The notes beneath the pieces were generated by a model. The model ran no database searches. It was not told the origin of the DNA and saw only the letters and a list, made by a program, of their open reading frames with translations. From Nocardia acididurans (GTDB taxonomy: Bacteria > Actinomycetota > Actinomycetes > Mycobacteriales > Mycobacteriaceae): a stretch of DNA of 64,000 nucleotides. This document shows positions 42,130 through 50,835 of the stretch, piece after piece. The stretch spans positions 345,086-409,085 of the forward strand of contig NZ_JAERRJ010000010.1 of the NCBI RefSeq assembly GCF_016741815.1, given 5' to 3'. The translations under genes were made by a program, and so were the position numbers. Every line of letters begins with the position of its first letter. Within the stretch, counting starts at the first letter, position 1.

Positions 42130-42729
42130 GTGAGTACCAGCTTCATCTATCGGCACGGGTCCATCTACGAACTGCTGATGCGAGGCTTGTACGGGCGGCA
42201 CTACGGTGCCCGGTTCCGCGCCATCGCGGAGCTGATCCCCGACGAGGCCGACGTACTCGACCTGTGCTGCGGGCCGGCCACCCTCTACCTCCGGCACCTG
42301 CGCCGGAAATCGGTGCGCTACACCGGACTCGACATCAACGAGGGCTTCATCGCCGGGCTGACTGCCGCGGGCGGCACCGGGCAGGTGTGGAATCTGCACT
42401 CCGACGAGCCGCTGCCCGCCGCCGACTACGTGATCATGCAGGCCAGCCTCTACCACTTCCTGCCCGATCCGGAACCGGTCATCGACCGCATGCTGGCGGC
42501 GGCGCGGGCACAGGTGATCATCGCCGAACCGGTGCGCAATCTGACCACCAGCCGCAATGGCGTGATCACCCGGCTGGGCGGGCGATTCACCAATCCCGGT
42601 GACGGGGAACAACCGCGGCGCTTCACCGAGGAAACCCTCGACGAACTGTTCCGCGGGTATCCCGAACACGTCGAACAGCGCACCCTCATCGCGGGCGGCC
42701 GGGAGAAGCTGTACGTGCTGAAGGCGTGA
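42130..42729 (+). CDS. Class I SAM-dependent methyltransferase
   Basis: A 199-residue small methyltransferase. VLDLCCGPATLYLRHL is the SAM-binding motif I, YTGLDIN motif II, and DYVIMQASLYHFLPDPEPVIDRM follows. The C-terminus has RRFTEETLDELFRGYP. The substrate is unknown; the surroundings suggest a sugar or lipid-linked sugar. The start GTG at 42130 has AGGAAA upstream. It converges on the glycosyltransferase gene with a 14-bp gap. Confidence 0.85.
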   Translation: MSTSFIYRHGSIYELLMRGLYGRHYGARFRAIAELIPDEADVLDLCCGPATLYLRHLRRKSVRYTGLDINEGFIAGLTAAGGTGQVWNLHSDEPLPAADYVIMQASLYHFLPDPEPVIDRMLAAARAQVIIAEPVRNLTTSRNGVITRLGGRFTNPGDGEQPRRFTEETLDELFRGYPEHVEQRTLIAGGREKLYVLKA

Positions 42730-42743
42730 CGCCGCAGCGGCTT

Positions 42744-43847
42744 TCAGCCGCTGACGCGCTCGCTGTCGGTGGCGGTAGCCGGATCCAGCGGGGTCTCGAT
42801 CGGGCGCTCCCGCCGCGGCGTCGGCGAATCCACCGTCAGATACAGCGGTTTGCCCACCAGAATGTGCAGGGCCACACCGAGATACTCGGCGATCAACCCG
42901 AGCGAGAACAGGATCGCGCCCGAACACAGCAGCAGCACCACGATGGTGGAGGTCCAGCCCTCCGGCGCCCAGTCGTCGAGCGTGAGCGCCTCGTAGACGA
43001 TGAACCCGGCCATCGCCACACCCGCCAGCGCGAGGGTGCCGCCCAGCAGGCTCACCAGGCGCAGGCCGCGAGTTCCGCTGCACAGCACCATCTTCCAGAA
43101 CAGCGAGAACAACCGGCGGTAGTTGTAGCCGGACTCCTCGCGGCCCTCGGCGCGCAGCGTCACCGGCACCTGGGCGACGGTGTCCACCACCCAGGTGAGC
43201 GCCACATCCAGGTACACGCCGTTGGAGGCGACCTCGGCCAGCTGCCGGCCGATATCGCCGCGAATCAGCCGGAAGCTCTCGAACCGCGTCGAATCCGGGA
43301 AGGCGAACACCGTGGCCAGCACGATCTTCGCGCCGCGCGAGGTGATATTGCGCAGGAAGCCGTGCGGGCGGGTGTTGATCGGCTTCGAATAGATCAGGTC
43401 CGCGCGCTGCTCCAGCGCCGCGTCCAGGAATCGGCCGATGAAGGCCGGATCGTGCTGACCGTCCTCGTCCATGGTGACGATCCAGTCGCCGCGCGCCGCC
43501 GACATCCCCGCGATGGTCGCCGCGTCCTGCCCGAAATTGCGGCTCAGCCACACCGGGCGCACTTCGCCGTAGGAATCCGCGAGCTGCCCGAGCACCACAT
43601 CCGAGCGGTCCGGGCCGTGATCGTGCACGAGGATGATCTCGGAAACCACGAACGGCACGCCGCCGGGGGAGGTGGCGGCCTCGGTCAGCTTGTGCAGTTC
43701 GGCGACGAGATCGCCGATGGTGTGCTCACCCCGGTACACGGGTACCACGACGGACACCGCGTGCGGCCGGTCGATCCCGGGGCGGGACGGCTGGGCGGTC
43801 GAGGCGTCGACGTCGGAGTGATACATACGTCGGGAGGGAATCGGCAT
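42744..43847 (-). CDS. Polyprenyl-phosphate glycosyltransferase (GtrB/ArnC-like)
   Basis: A GT2-family enzyme of about 367 residues that loads a sugar from a nucleotide donor onto polyprenyl phosphate at the inner membrane face. The GT-A domain has VSVVVPVYRGEHTI, the metal-binding MDEDGQHDP and the later SRNFGQDAATIAG. Two transmembrane helices near residues 255-285 and 295-325 anchor it (LVSLLGGTLALAGVAM, IVVLLLCSGAILFSLGLIAEYLG). ATG at 43847 or 43826 both fit; the frame to 43928 is longer than needed. It lies between the two YfhO paralogues and should feed one or both. Confidence 0.9.
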   Translation of the reverse strand: MPIPSRRMYHSDVDASTAQPSRPGIDRPHAVSVVVPVYRGEHTIGDLVAELHKLTEAATSPGGVPFVVSEIILVHDHGPDRSDVVLGQLADSYGEVRPVWLSRNFGQDAATIAGMSAARGDWIVTMDEDGQHDPAFIGRFLDAALEQRADLIYSKPINTRPHGFLRNITSRGAKIVLATVFAFPDSTRFESFRLIRGDIGRQLAEVASNGVYLDVALTWVVDTVAQVPVTLRAEGREESGYNYRRLFSLFWKMVLCSGTRGLRLVSLLGGTLALAGVAMAGFIVYEALTLDDWAPEGWTSTIVVLLLCSGAILFSLGLIAEYLGVALHILVGKPLYLTVDSPTPRRERPIETPLDPATATDSERVSG

Positions 43848-44037
43848 CAGCTGGATCGACTTTCGAAGACGGTGCGTGCCGGCGCTCCTCAGGGAACAGC
43901 AGAGCCCGAGCGGCGTGAACTCTAGCACGGCAGGCGATTCGGTCCGTTGGTGCGCTCGTCATGAACGCGTCACGGCGTGTTCCGGCGGCCGCGGACGGCG
44001 CTGCCGAACCGGGCATTCCGCTGTAGGTTGGGGACTC

Positions 44038-46401
44038 GTGACGGACAGTGCACTATCGACGCCGTCGGCCGGAGACGCTCCGGTTCGGGAAGTCGCCACT
44101 CCGGAGTCGGAGCCAGCCGCCGTGGAATCCCCTTCACGCCGGGACGTATTCCGCTGGGGAGCGGTCACCGTCGTCGGCGTGATTCTCGGGTATGCGGCGG
44201 TGTTGCTGGCCAATGCGCGGCACTTCTACACCGACGACACCGAATCCCAGTACACCGGACTGTGGGTGGGACTGGGCCGGGCGCTGCGGGCGGGCGAATT
44301 CCCGGTGCTGTGGCCCGAACAGTGGATGTCGGGCAACAACACCATGGACGACGCCGGGCTGTTCAATCCGCCGCAGCTGCTGATCGATCTGATCGCGCCG
44401 TCCTTCGACAATATGGCCGTGTACGCGACGCTGGTGAAGCTGGTGTTCTCGATCATCGCGGCGCTCGGCGTGTACCGGATCTGCCTGGCCTACGGCGGCC
44501 GTCCCGCCTGGTCGGCGGTGGCGGGCGTGGCGTTCCCGCTGTCCGGGTTCTTCCTGTTCTTCGACGAGGCCAGCTGGATGACCGCGCTCACCGGCACCGC
44601 CTGGCTGGTGCACGCGTGGGCGTCGTCGGTGCGGTACGTGCGCGGCACCGGCGGGCCGATCCCGGTGTTCGTGTTCCTCTATCTGACCATCTCGACGCAG
44701 TACATCTTCCCGGCGCTCGAGGCCGCGCTCATGCTGGTGGCCGTCGCGGTCGGCGAGATGATCTCGAGCGGGCGGGCGCCGGGCGGTTCGTGGAAGTCCT
44801 GGGCTTCCTGGCGGTTCTGGCTGCTGTCCTGGGCTCCGATCGGTCGGCTGGCCGCCGTCGCCCTGTGTGCGGGCCTGGCCGGACTGCTGACCTTCCTGCC
44901 GTCCATGCTCTCGGCCAAGGTGACCTGGCGGGGGACGGCGCAGATCAATAACGACCAGTTCCTGACCATCCCGTGGTCGGAATCGCTGAACGCCAGCCTG
45001 CCCTCGACGCTGCCCGCCTTCACCTCGTGGTGGGGATATGTGCAGCCGCTGCCGGTCACCTATATCGCGTGGTTCCTGATCCCGGCGCTGGCCTTCATCG
45101 ACTGGGACCGGGCGCGTTCGGCGTGGAAGGAACTGAGCTCGGTCGCGCTGTTCGCGATCATCATGCTCATGTGGTCGGCCGGACCCGGATCCATCGGACC
45201 GCTGCGCTGGCCGGTGCGGCTGCTGCCCATGCTCGCCATCGCGCTGCTGGTGCTGGTGTGCGTGCTGCTCGGGCGGTTCGGGAGCTTCCGGAACTGGCGG
45301 GCGCGCGGAATCGCTTCTCTCGTACTGATTCTGGCGCTGTGGGTGCGGTCGTTCTCGGCCGATCCGCACAACTGGATCCGGCATGTGCTGGCCGCCGGGC
45401 TGGTGATCGCGGTGGGCGCGGGCGTGCTGTGGCTGATGAATCGCAAGGGCGTGGCCGCCGCGTGCGCGCTCGTGATCGCGGCCATGTTCCCCATCGCGTT
45501 CTGGCAGGTGGAGGCCGCGCAGCCGACGCCCATGAGCTACAACATGCCGACGAACCGGTCCGAGGCCATGCGGGCTTTCCCGGATTTCCCGGGCACCACC
45601 ATTCAGCTGGCTGATCGCGGGCTGGTGCAGCCGGGGGACAAGAGCCTCGAAGGCGCTTACAGCGCACTGGTTTTCGGCAACTACGCGAAATCCCTGGAGC
45701 TGGACTACGTCAACGGCTACACGCCGACCGGGCATTTCTACTTCGGTGAACTGCTGTGCATGCGCTGGGATTCCAGCGTCTGCCCGGACGCCTACAAGCG
45801 GCTGTTCACCCCCGAGGCGAGCACCGGACGACCGCTGGTGGACCTCATGAAGCTGGATCGCGTTGTGCTGCAACGGGCGCTGTTCCCGGACGTGCGCAAC
45901 CAGGCCGCTCCCGAGGGCTGGACGTGGGTGGACCTGCCGGGGCAGGACCGCTTCATCTGGGTGCTCGAGCGCGAGAACGGGCTGACCTCCACGGTGAACG
46001 GCCGCGTCTCGGCGGAGAAGAACGTCACCGCGACCTCGCTGTCGGAGACCGACACCACCAGCCGCGTGCGGGTGTCCTCCGCGTCGGGCGGGCAGGTCGT
46101 GTTCGCGCGGCTGGGCTGGCCGGGGTATCGGGCCACCCTGAACGGGCAGCCGGTGCCGATCAAGACCGTCGCGAAATCCTTCGTGGCCGTGGATGTTCCG
46201 GCCGGGACCCAGAATGCCGAACTGGTGCTGACCTGGCGGCCGCCGGGCTGGAAGATCGGCATCGCCACGGCCGCCACCGGACTGGCCGGGTTGGCGGTGC
46301 TCCAATGGCTCTACATCCGGTCCCGCCGCCGGGCGGGTGAAACGGCGGCCGATGAGCCGTCGGGTGAGCCGGAACGCGAACTCGCGGGCTCGGTGTCCTA
46401 G
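44038..46401 (+). CDS. YfhO/GT-C-type membrane glycosyltransferase, paralogue 2
   Basis: A 787-residue paralogue of the protein at 39336 with the same plan: a cytoplasmic tail, about 12 transmembrane helices with HFYTDDTESQY, a long block SAKVTWRGTAQINNDQFLT shared with the first copy, then the C-terminal extracytoplasmic domain and a last helix. It has a 40-residue longer N-terminus and an insertion near residue 245. TAGGTT lies 8 bases before the GTG, mirroring the first copy, so the promoter was duplicated too. Divergence suggests a different sugar or acceptor. Confidence 0.85.
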   Translation: MTDSALSTPSAGDAPVREVATPESEPAAVESPSRRDVFRWGAVTVVGVILGYAAVLLANARHFYTDDTESQYTGLWVGLGRALRAGEFPVLWPEQWMSGNNTMDDAGLFNPPQLLIDLIAPSFDNMAVYATLVKLVFSIIAALGVYRICLAYGGRPAWSAVAGVAFPLSGFFLFFDEASWMTALTGTAWLVHAWASSVRYVRGTGGPIPVFVFLYLTISTQYIFPALEAALMLVAVAVGEMISSGRAPGGSWKSWASWRFWLLSWAPIGRLAAVALCAGLAGLLTFLPSMLSAKVTWRGTAQINNDQFLTIPWSESLNASLPSTLPAFTSWWGYVQPLPVTYIAWFLIPALAFIDWDRARSAWKELSSVALFAIIMLMWSAGPGSIGPLRWPVRLLPMLAIALLVLVCVLLGRFGSFRNWRARGIASLVLILALWVRSFSADPHNWIRHVLAAGLVIAVGAGVLWLMNRKGVAAACALVIAAMFPIAFWQVEAAQPTPMSYNMPTNRSEAMRAFPDFPGTTIQLADRGLVQPGDKSLEGAYSALVFGNYAKSLELDYVNGYTPTGHFYFGELLCMRWDSSVCPDAYKRLFTPEASTGRPLVDLMKLDRVVLQRALFPDVRNQAAPEGWTWVDLPGQDRFIWVLERENGLTSTVNGRVSAEKNVTATSLSETDTTSRVRVSSASGGQVVFARLGWPGYRATLNGQPVPIKTVAKSFVAVDVPAGTQNAELVLTWRPPGWKIGIATAATGLAGLAVLQWLYIRSRRRAGETAADEPSGEPERELAGSVS

Positions 46402-46509
46402 TCGGCGGGGTACCGGGCCGGGGTGGATTTCCGTGCCCGGCCCGGCGGGGCGGCGATTCGGCCGAGGTGGCCGTGCGGGCCGGTGAACCGGACCGGTAGG
46501 TTGTGGTTC

Positions 46510-46731
46510 ATGTCGGAGGAAATCCTGGACGCCACCCTGCTCGGCCTGCTCGCCTGCCCGCAGGACAAGGGCCCGCTGCTGCTGGTTCGCGACGACAACG
46601 GCGACAGCGTGCTCTACAACCCCCGGCTGCACCTCGCCTACCCGATCGACAACGGCATCCCGGTGCTGCTGGCCGATGAGGCACGCGCGGTGTCGGAGCC
46701 CGAGCACACCGGCTTCCTGACCCAGGGCTGA
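46510..46731 (+). CDS. Trm112-family small protein
   Basis: A 73-residue protein. LLGLLACPQDKGPLLLV and YNPRLHLAYPIDNGIPVLL match the Trm112/UPF0434 fold. In eukaryotes and archaea such proteins activate methyltransferases; the bacterial role is unclear. Only one of the usual zinc-site Cys is kept, as is normal in bacteria. TAGGTT (46497-46502) is 7 bases before the ATG, so the mRNA is probably leaderless. The methyltransferase at 42130 is a possible but unproven partner. Confidence 0.85.
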   Translation: MSEEILDATLLGLLACPQDKGPLLLVRDDNGDSVLYNPRLHLAYPIDNGIPVLLADEARAVSEPEHTGFLTQG

Positions 46732-46795
46732 GGTATTCGGCCCACTCGCCGGGCATTCCCGGGGCGCGGTGGCGTCGTTCGCCGGTGGGACGGCG

Positions 46796-47395
46796 TCAGA
46801 GTTCGCCGGTGAGATAGCGCTGCAACGTCGGGCCGACGATCGCGGTCAGCTCGTCCACGGACATGGACGCCAGCGGTTCCAGCTGCACGATCTTGCGCAT
46901 CACCAGCAGGCCCGCCAGTTGGGACGCGGCCAGGGTGGTGCGCCGCGCGCCGCTGCCCGGCGGCGAATCCACCCGGGGCCGAACATCTTTCAGAACGACC
47001 TCGAGCAGGAAGGCGCGCGCCAGCGCCGGATCGCCGCTGCCCAGCAGGGTGCGGAACGCGGCGACGGCCTGCACGCCGAGGGGGGAGTCCCACACCGTAA
47101 GCACCGTGCGCACGATGGTCTCGCCCAGCTTCTCCACCGGAGCGGCCGCGATCTGCCGGGTGACCACCGCCGGATCCAGCGGCAATTCCAGTGCGGCGGC
47201 GAACAATTCCTGTTTGGTGCCGAAATAGTGGTGCACCAGCGCCGGATCCACGCTCGCCGCCGTCGCGATCGAGCGGATGGACGCCTTGTCGAACCCCACC
47301 TGTGCGAAACGCACCCGGGCGGCGTCCAGAATCGCCTCCCGGGTGCCGGAGCGGCCGGGTCTGCGGCCGCTCCGTGTTCCGTTCTGTTCCGTCAC
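46796..47395 (-). CDS. TetR-family transcriptional regulator
   Basis: A 199-residue repressor. The helix-turn-helix (about 17-63) reads REAILDAARVRFAQVGFDKAS then IRSIATAASVDPALVHHYFGTK. The C-terminal part has the TetR_C layout found in actinobacterial regulators of drug exporters (FRTLLGSGDPALARAFLLEVV). The GTG start overlaps the stop of the ABC permease gene, so it is the last gene of a three-gene operon: ATPase, permease, regulator. The paired palindromes upstream of the ATPase gene are its likely target. The longer frame to 47476 lies inside the permease gene. Confidence 0.9.
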   Translation of the reverse strand: MTEQNGTRSGRRPGRSGTREAILDAARVRFAQVGFDKASIRSIATAASVDPALVHHYFGTKQELFAAALELPLDPAVVTRQIAAAPVEKLGETIVRTVLTVWDSPLGVQAVAAFRTLLGSGDPALARAFLLEVVLKDVRPRVDSPPGSGARRTTLAASQLAGLLVMRKIVQLEPLASMSVDELTAIVGPTLQRYLTGEL

Positions 47396-48180
47396 GCGGT
47401 CCGCCGCCGTAGCGTCGCCGCGCCCAAAGCCAGTGCCACAATGGCGAATCCTGCCACGATCGCCAGATCCCGCCACATCTCACCGGTCACGCCGCTGTGC
47501 ATGGCCACCTGCTGCAGCGCGTCCACGGCGTAGCTGAGCGGCAGCACATTGCTGATGGCCTCCAGCCAGCCGGGCAGCTGCCCGCGCGGCACCAGCAGCC
47601 CGCACAGGAAGAACTGCGGCAGCACGATCACCGGCATGAACTGCACGGCCTGGAATTCGGTGCGCGCGAACGCACTTGCCAGCAGGCCGAGGGCCACGCC
47701 CAGCACCGCGTCCACCACGGCGATCAGCACCACCAGCAGCGGACTGCCCGCGGATTGCAGATCCAGCAGCCAGAACGCCACCACGCAGGCGATGATCGCC
47801 TGACCCATGGCCGCCGTCGAGAACGCGGTGCCGTATCCGGCCAGCAGATCGAATTTCGACAGCGGTGTGGTCATCAAGCGTTCGAGCGTGCCCGAAACCC
47901 GTTCGCGCTGCATGGCGATGGCGGTGATGAGGAACATGACCACGAACGGCAGCACCCCGAGCATGGTGATGCCCACCCGGTCGAACAGCCGTGGCTGCCC
48001 CGGCATGGTCGGATAGTTCTGGTACACGAAGTACAGCAGCGTCATGAGCAGGGCGGGCACCACGAGAATCATTGCGACCGTGCGGTGGTCGGCGCGCAGC
48101 TGGCGCAGGATGCGCACGGTGGTGGCGGTGTAGCAGCGCAGCGGTTGCGCGCCGGCGGGCCGCGAAATCGTGGCGGTCAC
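47392..48180 (-). CDS. ABC-2-type transporter permease
   Basis: A 262-residue inner-membrane subunit with six transmembrane helices of the ABC-2/DrrB type, exporting drugs or lipids. The stretch RERVSGTLERLMTTPLSKFDLLAGYG between helices 2 and 3 and LSYAVDALQQVAMHSG near the end are typical. The GTG at 48180 overlaps the ATPase stop by 4 bp. The longer frame to 48390 is inside the ATPase gene. Control by the downstream TetR regulator suggests export of a toxic compound. Confidence 0.92.
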   Translation of the reverse strand: MTATISRPAGAQPLRCYTATTVRILRQLRADHRTVAMILVVPALLMTLLYFVYQNYPTMPGQPRLFDRVGITMLGVLPFVVMFLITAIAMQRERVSGTLERLMTTPLSKFDLLAGYGTAFSTAAMGQAIIACVVAFWLLDLQSAGSPLLVVLIAVVDAVLGVALGLLASAFARTEFQAVQFMPVIVLPQFFLCGLLVPRGQLPGWLEAISNVLPLSYAVDALQQVAMHSGVTGEMWRDLAIVAGFAIVALALGAATLRRRTA

Positions 48181-48908
48181 AGCATTTCTCCCTTGCGGAT
48201 CAGGGCGAGGAAGGCGTTCTCCAGACTGGATTCGCCGGTGTCGGAACGTAATTCGTCGGGGCTGAGCTGGGCCAGCAGATGCCCGTCGCGCATGAGCAGC
48301 AGCTGATCGCAGTGTTCGGCCTCGTCCATGACGTGACTCGACACCAGCAGGGTGCGGCCCTGTTTCGCCAAGGCGTGGAACTGTTCCCACAGATCCGCGC
48401 GCAGCACCGGATCCAGGCCGACCGTCGGCTCGTCCAGCACCAGCAGCTCCGGATCGGCCACCAGCGCGCAGGCCAGCGAGACCCGGGTGCGCTGCCCGCC
48501 GGACAGTTCGTCCCCGCGCTGCCCGGCGTGGCCGCTCAAACCCACAGCGGCGATGGCGGTTTCGACGTCACCGGCCGAACAGCCGTACAGCGCACCGAAA
48601 TACGAGACATTGGCGTGCACGGTGAGGTCGTCGTAGATGCTCGCGGCCTGCGTCATATAGCCGACCCGCCGCCGCAGCCCGGCCGATCCGGCCTCCTCGC
48701 CGAGCACCGCGACGCTACCGGAGGCGATGACCTGGGTGCCCACGATGCTGCGCATGAGCGTGGTCTTACCGCAGCCGGAGGGGCCGAGCAGCCCGGTGAT
48801 GCTGCCGCGCGGGACCGACAGCGAGATGTCGTGCAGCACCTGCCGTCCGCCGCGGCGGACTTCCAGATCGTCGATGGCGATGGCAGGTGGGGAAGCGGAT
48901 GCCGTCAT
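48177..48908 (-). CDS. ABC transporter ATP-binding protein
   Basis: A 243-residue ATPase driving the exporter above. Walker A is GPSGCGKTT (residues 42-50), the signature is ELSGGQRTRVSLA, Walker B is LLVLDEPTVGLDP and the switch His is in VSSHVMDEAEHCD, as in drug-exporting DrrA-type proteins. The ATG at 48908 follows GGGGG. It is the first gene of the exporter-regulator operon. Confidence 0.93.
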   Translation of the reverse strand: MTASASPPAIAIDDLEVRRGGRQVLHDISLSVPRGSITGLLGPSGCGKTTLMRSIVGTQVIASGSVAVLGEEAGSAGLRRRVGYMTQAASIYDDLTVHANVSYFGALYGCSAGDVETAIAAVGLSGHAGQRGDELSGGQRTRVSLACALVADPELLVLDEPTVGLDPVLRADLWEQFHALAKQGRTLLVSSHVMDEAEHCDQLLLMRDGHLLAQLSPDELRSDTGESSLENAFLALIRKGEML

Positions 48909-48917
48909 GGCCCCCTC

Positions 48918-48953
48918 AATTCATCGAGTGTTGAATTCACTACGTGATGAATT
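48918..48953 (-). promoter_or_regulatory. Two overlapping operators upstream of the ABC exporter operon
   Basis: AATTCA-N8-TGAATT occurs twice, at 48918-48937 and 48934-48953, sharing AATT, so the centres are 16 bp apart. They begin 10 bases upstream of the ATPase ATG. Tandem 20-bp palindromes of this type fit cooperative binding of two TetR dimers and autoregulation by the regulator at 46796. Confidence 0.75.
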
Positions 48954-49004
48954 CTGCGCTGAGGGGCATCAAGATCGCAAGACAGGCGACGTGAAACGCG
49001 GCGA

Positions 49005-49127
49005 CTGATTTCGTGAGGTCCGGGTAACTCCCGGGGTACGTCCAGAATCGGTGTCGTCCCCGGCCGCCGGCGCGCGTGCGAAACAGGTGACGGCAGTCAG
49101 CCGTGCGCATGAGGCACGGAGAGGCGG
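49005..49127. repeat. Dispersed ~123-bp repeat, copy B
   Basis: Second copy of the repeat at 6483-6605, in the same orientation. Here it covers the last ten codons and the stop codon of the multicopper oxidase gene (minus strand, 49097-49127) and the 90 bases after it. The hairpin ACGGC-N5-GCCGT straddles the stop region. The best-conserved half (49005-49055) lies beyond the gene. Confidence 0.65.
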
Positions 49128-50617
49128 GGGAGCCCTCCTGGTTCGACTACTACGAACTGGCCCATCATGCCGGCGTCCTCATGCCAGAGCAGGTGGCAGT
49201 GGAACATGTACGGGGTGTTCGGGTCAGCGGGACCGTCGAAGCGCACCGCCACCTTCATCTCCGTCCCCGGCGGCAGGAACACTGTGTCCTTGGCCCCGCT
49301 CAATGCCACCGACGGCGGCTGCCCGTTCACCTCCGCCACCGCGAACTGCACATCGTGGATGTGGAAGTTGTGCGGCATACCGTCGCTGTTGCGGACCGTC
49401 CACAGCTCGGTCTCACCCCGGGTGACGGTCTCGTCGATCCGGCCCATATCCATCTCACGGCCGTTGATCCGGGCGAAGGTGAGGGCGAAGGTGCGCTCCC
49501 GCACCGCATCCCGCGCCTGCGCGGTCTCCGGCTCGGCCAGCAGTGCGGGCAGCGCGGGCGACGGGCGCAGCGTCTGCGCGGCGCGCAATTCGAGAAGGTC
49601 GAAGGTGTCGTCGCCGCCATTGAACCGGGTGCCCCAGAAATCCATGCCTATCTCGATTTTGTTGCTGCGCAACACCACTCGCTCACCGGCCCGCATGCGC
49701 ACCACGATCTCGGCGCGCTCGCCCGGGGACAGCTGGATCCCGGTCAGCTCGGCCGGCGCGCGCAGCAGGCCGCCATCGGTGCCGATGAGCGCGAAGGAGC
49801 GATCATCGGAGAAGCCGAAGTTGTAGGTGCGCGCCGTGGACGCGTTGAGCAGCCGCAGCCGCACCAATTCGTCGCCCACGGTCCGGTACGGCGCGAGCAC
49901 CCCGTTGACCATCGTGCGGTCCCCGAGCGCCCCGGTGTCGGAGAAGATCGCGCGACTCGAGTCGAACCCGGATCCGCGAAACCGCACGTCCTGCACGATG
50001 ATCGGCAGATCGTCCACCCCGTAGGCGCTCGGCAGCGCCAGCCCCTCGGTGGCGGTGTCGTCGAGCAGGAACATCCCGGCCAGCCCACGTCGCACATGAG
50101 ATTCGGTGGCCCCGTGCGGATGTGGGTGATACCAGAGCGTGGCCGCGGGCTGATCCACTGTCCACTCCGGGGTCCAGGTACCCCCGGCGTCCACCGGTTG
50201 ATGCGGCCCGCCGTCCATCACCGCCGGCACATGCATTCCGTGCCAGTGCACCGAAGAGGCTTCGTCGAGACGATTGTTCACCTGTACCCGCACCTTTTCA
50301 CCGCGCTTCGCGCGCAGCGTCGGTCCCAGATAGTCGCCGTTGAAGCCCCAGGTCTCGGTGACCTGACCCGGCCGGAACTCCCTTTGCCCCGTACGCATTT
50401 CGAGCTGGAACACCCGCGTCCCGTCGGCCTCCACGCGGGAGTCGGCGAGCGGCGGCACCGTCAGTTCCTCGGTGAAATCCACTGCGCCGATGGTGGATAC
50501 GTCCCGGGACGTGAACGCCCAGGTGACTCCGCCGCCCACCGTGAGCGCCAGCACCACGAGAAAAGCCCCGAGCCCGACCAGAATTCGCTTCGGCCACGAT
50601 CGCCGACCTATTGCCAT
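49097..50617 (-). CDS. Multicopper oxidase
   Basis: An exported or membrane-tethered oxidase of 506 residues that couples oxidation of a substrate (Cu+, Fe2+ or phenols) to reduction of O2 to water. Residues 12-37 are one hydrophobic helix. The copper sites are complete: SSVHWHGMHVP, TLWYHPHPHG, MPHNFHIHDVQF and FHCHLLWHEDAGMM (type 1 and trinuclear). A CueO-like Met-rich insert is absent. TACTGT (50625-50630) is 7 bases before the ATG, so the mRNA is probably leaderless. Its last residues (SVPHAHG) lie inside a dispersed repeat. Confidence 0.93.
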   Translation of the reverse strand: MAIGRRSWPKRILVGLGAFLVVLALTVGGGVTWAFTSRDVSTIGAVDFTEELTVPPLADSRVEADGTRVFQLEMRTGQREFRPGQVTETWGFNGDYLGPTLRAKRGEKVRVQVNNRLDEASSVHWHGMHVPAVMDGGPHQPVDAGGTWTPEWTVDQPAATLWYHPHPHGATESHVRRGLAGMFLLDDTATEGLALPSAYGVDDLPIIVQDVRFRGSGFDSSRAIFSDTGALGDRTMVNGVLAPYRTVGDELVRLRLLNASTARTYNFGFSDDRSFALIGTDGGLLRAPAELTGIQLSPGERAEIVVRMRAGERVVLRSNKIEIGMDFWGTRFNGGDDTFDLLELRAAQTLRPSPALPALLAEPETAQARDAVRERTFALTFARINGREMDMGRIDETVTRGETELWTVRNSDGMPHNFHIHDVQFAVAEVNGQPPSVALSGAKDTVFLPPGTEMKVAVRFDGPADPNTPYMFHCHLLWHEDAGMMGQFVVVEPGGLPRLSVPHAHG

Positions 50618-50835
50618 GCGTCAGACAGTATGGATATCCAACGCTCCGCCATATCCGGTAGAGACCCCATATTCCACTGGCAGAACCCATCCGGGACTAG
50701 GGGAGAACCATGAACGCCCCCTCCCGCCCGAGCCGTACATCGCCCGGCCCGGATCCGTATACCGGCTGGTCCCGGGCTGTTCCGCTGGGCGATTCGACGA
50801 CGACATTCGCGGCTTTCGGTCCTACTCTTGCGACC

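Noticed and set aside
44134..46707. 857-codon minus-strand open frame opposite the second GT-C gene
   Set aside because: Antisense of a clear membrane-protein gene; composition is Arg/His/Pro-rich with no fold.
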